This document shows, in pieces, positions 14,741 to 15,074 of a stretch of DNA of 15,074 nt. Every line of letters starts with the position of its first letter. Within the stretch, counting starts at the first letter, position 1. This stretch comes from an uncultured Rubellimicrobium sp. Its GTDB lineage: Bacteria > Pseudomonadota > Alphaproteobacteria > Rhodobacterales > Rhodobacteraceae. Both the position numbers and the translations under genes were made by a program. The DNA is taken from assembly GCA_902805995.1 (NCBI GenBank), contig CADCUU010000216.1, positions 1-15,074 of the forward strand. The letters run 5' to 3'. A model generated the notes under the pieces. It searched no databases. It saw nothing but the letters and a program-made list of their open reading frames with translations, and was not told the origin of the DNA.

Positions 14741-15074
14741 ATGCCATCCGTCGTTCGCCTCCATCTAGACCATCCGCTCGCCGAAGGGCAGGCCATCCCG
14801 CTCTCGCAGGAGCAGGCGCATTACCTGTTCGGGGTCATGCGGCTCGGGCCCGGCGCGCGCCTCCGCGTCTTCAACGGGCAGGACGGGGAGTGGGAGGCGG
14901 AGGTCGCCGAGGCCGGCAAGCGGGGCGGGACGTTGCGTGCCGTGGCCCAGACCCGGCCGCAGGCGATGCCGCCGGACCTGTGGCTCCTGTTCGCACCCAT
15001 CAAGAAGGCGCGCACCGACTTCATCGTCGAGAAGGCTGCCGAGATGGGGTGCCGGCGCATCCTGCCCGTTCAGA
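14741..15074 (+). CDS. rsmE: 16S rRNA m3U1498 methyltransferase, cut by window edge
   Basis: RsmE methylates N3 of U1498 in 16S rRNA using S-adenosylmethionine. Only the first 111 codons are present. From ATG 14741 the product starts MPSVVRLHLDHPLAEGQAIP. The family blocks follow: QEQAHYLFGVMRLGPGARLR, FNGQDGEWEAEV and PPDLWLLFAPIKKARTDFIV, then EKAAEMGCRRILPVQ at the edge. The first part is the PUA-like RNA-binding domain, and the SPOUT-type methyltransferase domain has just begun. No Shine-Dalgarno sequence is obvious before ATG; the 14 bases between this start and that of ubiA read AAGCTCCGGGTCCC. The next in-frame ATG is at codon 36, inside a conserved block, so 14741 is the likely start. 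Confidence 0.93.
   Translation, partial: MPSVVRLHLDHPLAEGQAIPLSQEQAHYLFGVMRLGPGARLRVFNGQDGEWEAEVAEAGKRGGTLRAVAQTRPQAMPPDLWLLFAPIKKARTDFIVEKAAEMGCRRILPVQ

Noticed and set aside
14741..14747. Overlapping ubiA start at ATG 14747
   Set aside because: Its upstream GGAGG is good, but it would overlap the rsmE start, and ATG 14726 also has GGAG. I kept it as an alternative only.
1..15074. Defence, CRISPR, toxin-antitoxin, secretion or biosynthetic system
   Set aside because: All genes with recognisable motifs are housekeeping, respiratory or envelope types. No repeat-spacer array, transposase, integrase, nuclease or synthase pattern was found.

Overview
The window is a GC-rich stretch of chromosome from an alphaproteobacterium, most likely a member of the Rhodobacterales (Rhodobacter/Roseobacter group). 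This placement rests on recognising several protein types together: the small aa3-type cytochrome c oxidase subunit IV, a DmdC-like acyl-CoA dehydrogenase, ETF:ubiquinone oxidoreductase with an N-terminal FAD motif and C-terminal 4Fe-4S cluster, and UbiA facing RsmE. It was not tested by database search. No insertion sequence, prophage, CRISPR array, tRNA or rRNA is visible. The layout is that of an ordinary housekeeping region.

Layout from left to right. Positions 1-2112 (minus strand) hold an exported TPR-repeat protein whose 3' end overlaps the start of ispE, which is cut by the window edge. Positions 2113-2684 are a gap of about 570 bp with no recognised gene. It holds several inverted repeats and one short possible reading frame. 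The ETF:ubiquinone oxidoreductase gene (minus) follows, with greA divergent to it. A minus-strand cluster then runs, in transcription order, aa3 oxidase subunit IV, a small lipoprotein, mobA and a GNAT acetyltransferase, and converges on greA. Upstream of that cluster lies an acyl-CoA dehydrogenase gene (minus), divergent to a two-domain Sua5-type threonylcarbamoyl-AMP synthase (plus). A PPOX-family flavoprotein gene (plus) comes next and ends 3 bp from a minus-strand pair: a very long BON-like/OmpA protein and a small membrane-anchored coiled-coil protein. The window closes with ubiA (minus), whose start lies only 14 bp from the start of divergent rsmE (plus, cut by the window edge).

How the genes relate. 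Several serve respiration and ubiquinone metabolism: ubiA makes the ubiquinone precursor, ETF-QO feeds electrons from ETF-linked acyl-CoA dehydrogenases (one is encoded here) into the quinone pool, and subunit IV belongs to the terminal oxidase. ispE supplies isoprenoid precursors, which also end up in the ubiquinone side chain. greA, the Sua5-type synthase and rsmE serve transcription and translation. The BON-like/OmpA protein, the coiled-coil protein and the TPR protein are probably envelope proteins.

I found no convincing new defence or mobile system. The items most worth a second look are the lipoprotein with a His...Cys arrangement like permuted papain-fold enzymes, the alternating BON-like modules and long acidic tail of the OmpA protein, the gap at 2113-2684, and the nearly touching divergent starts of ubiA and rsmE.
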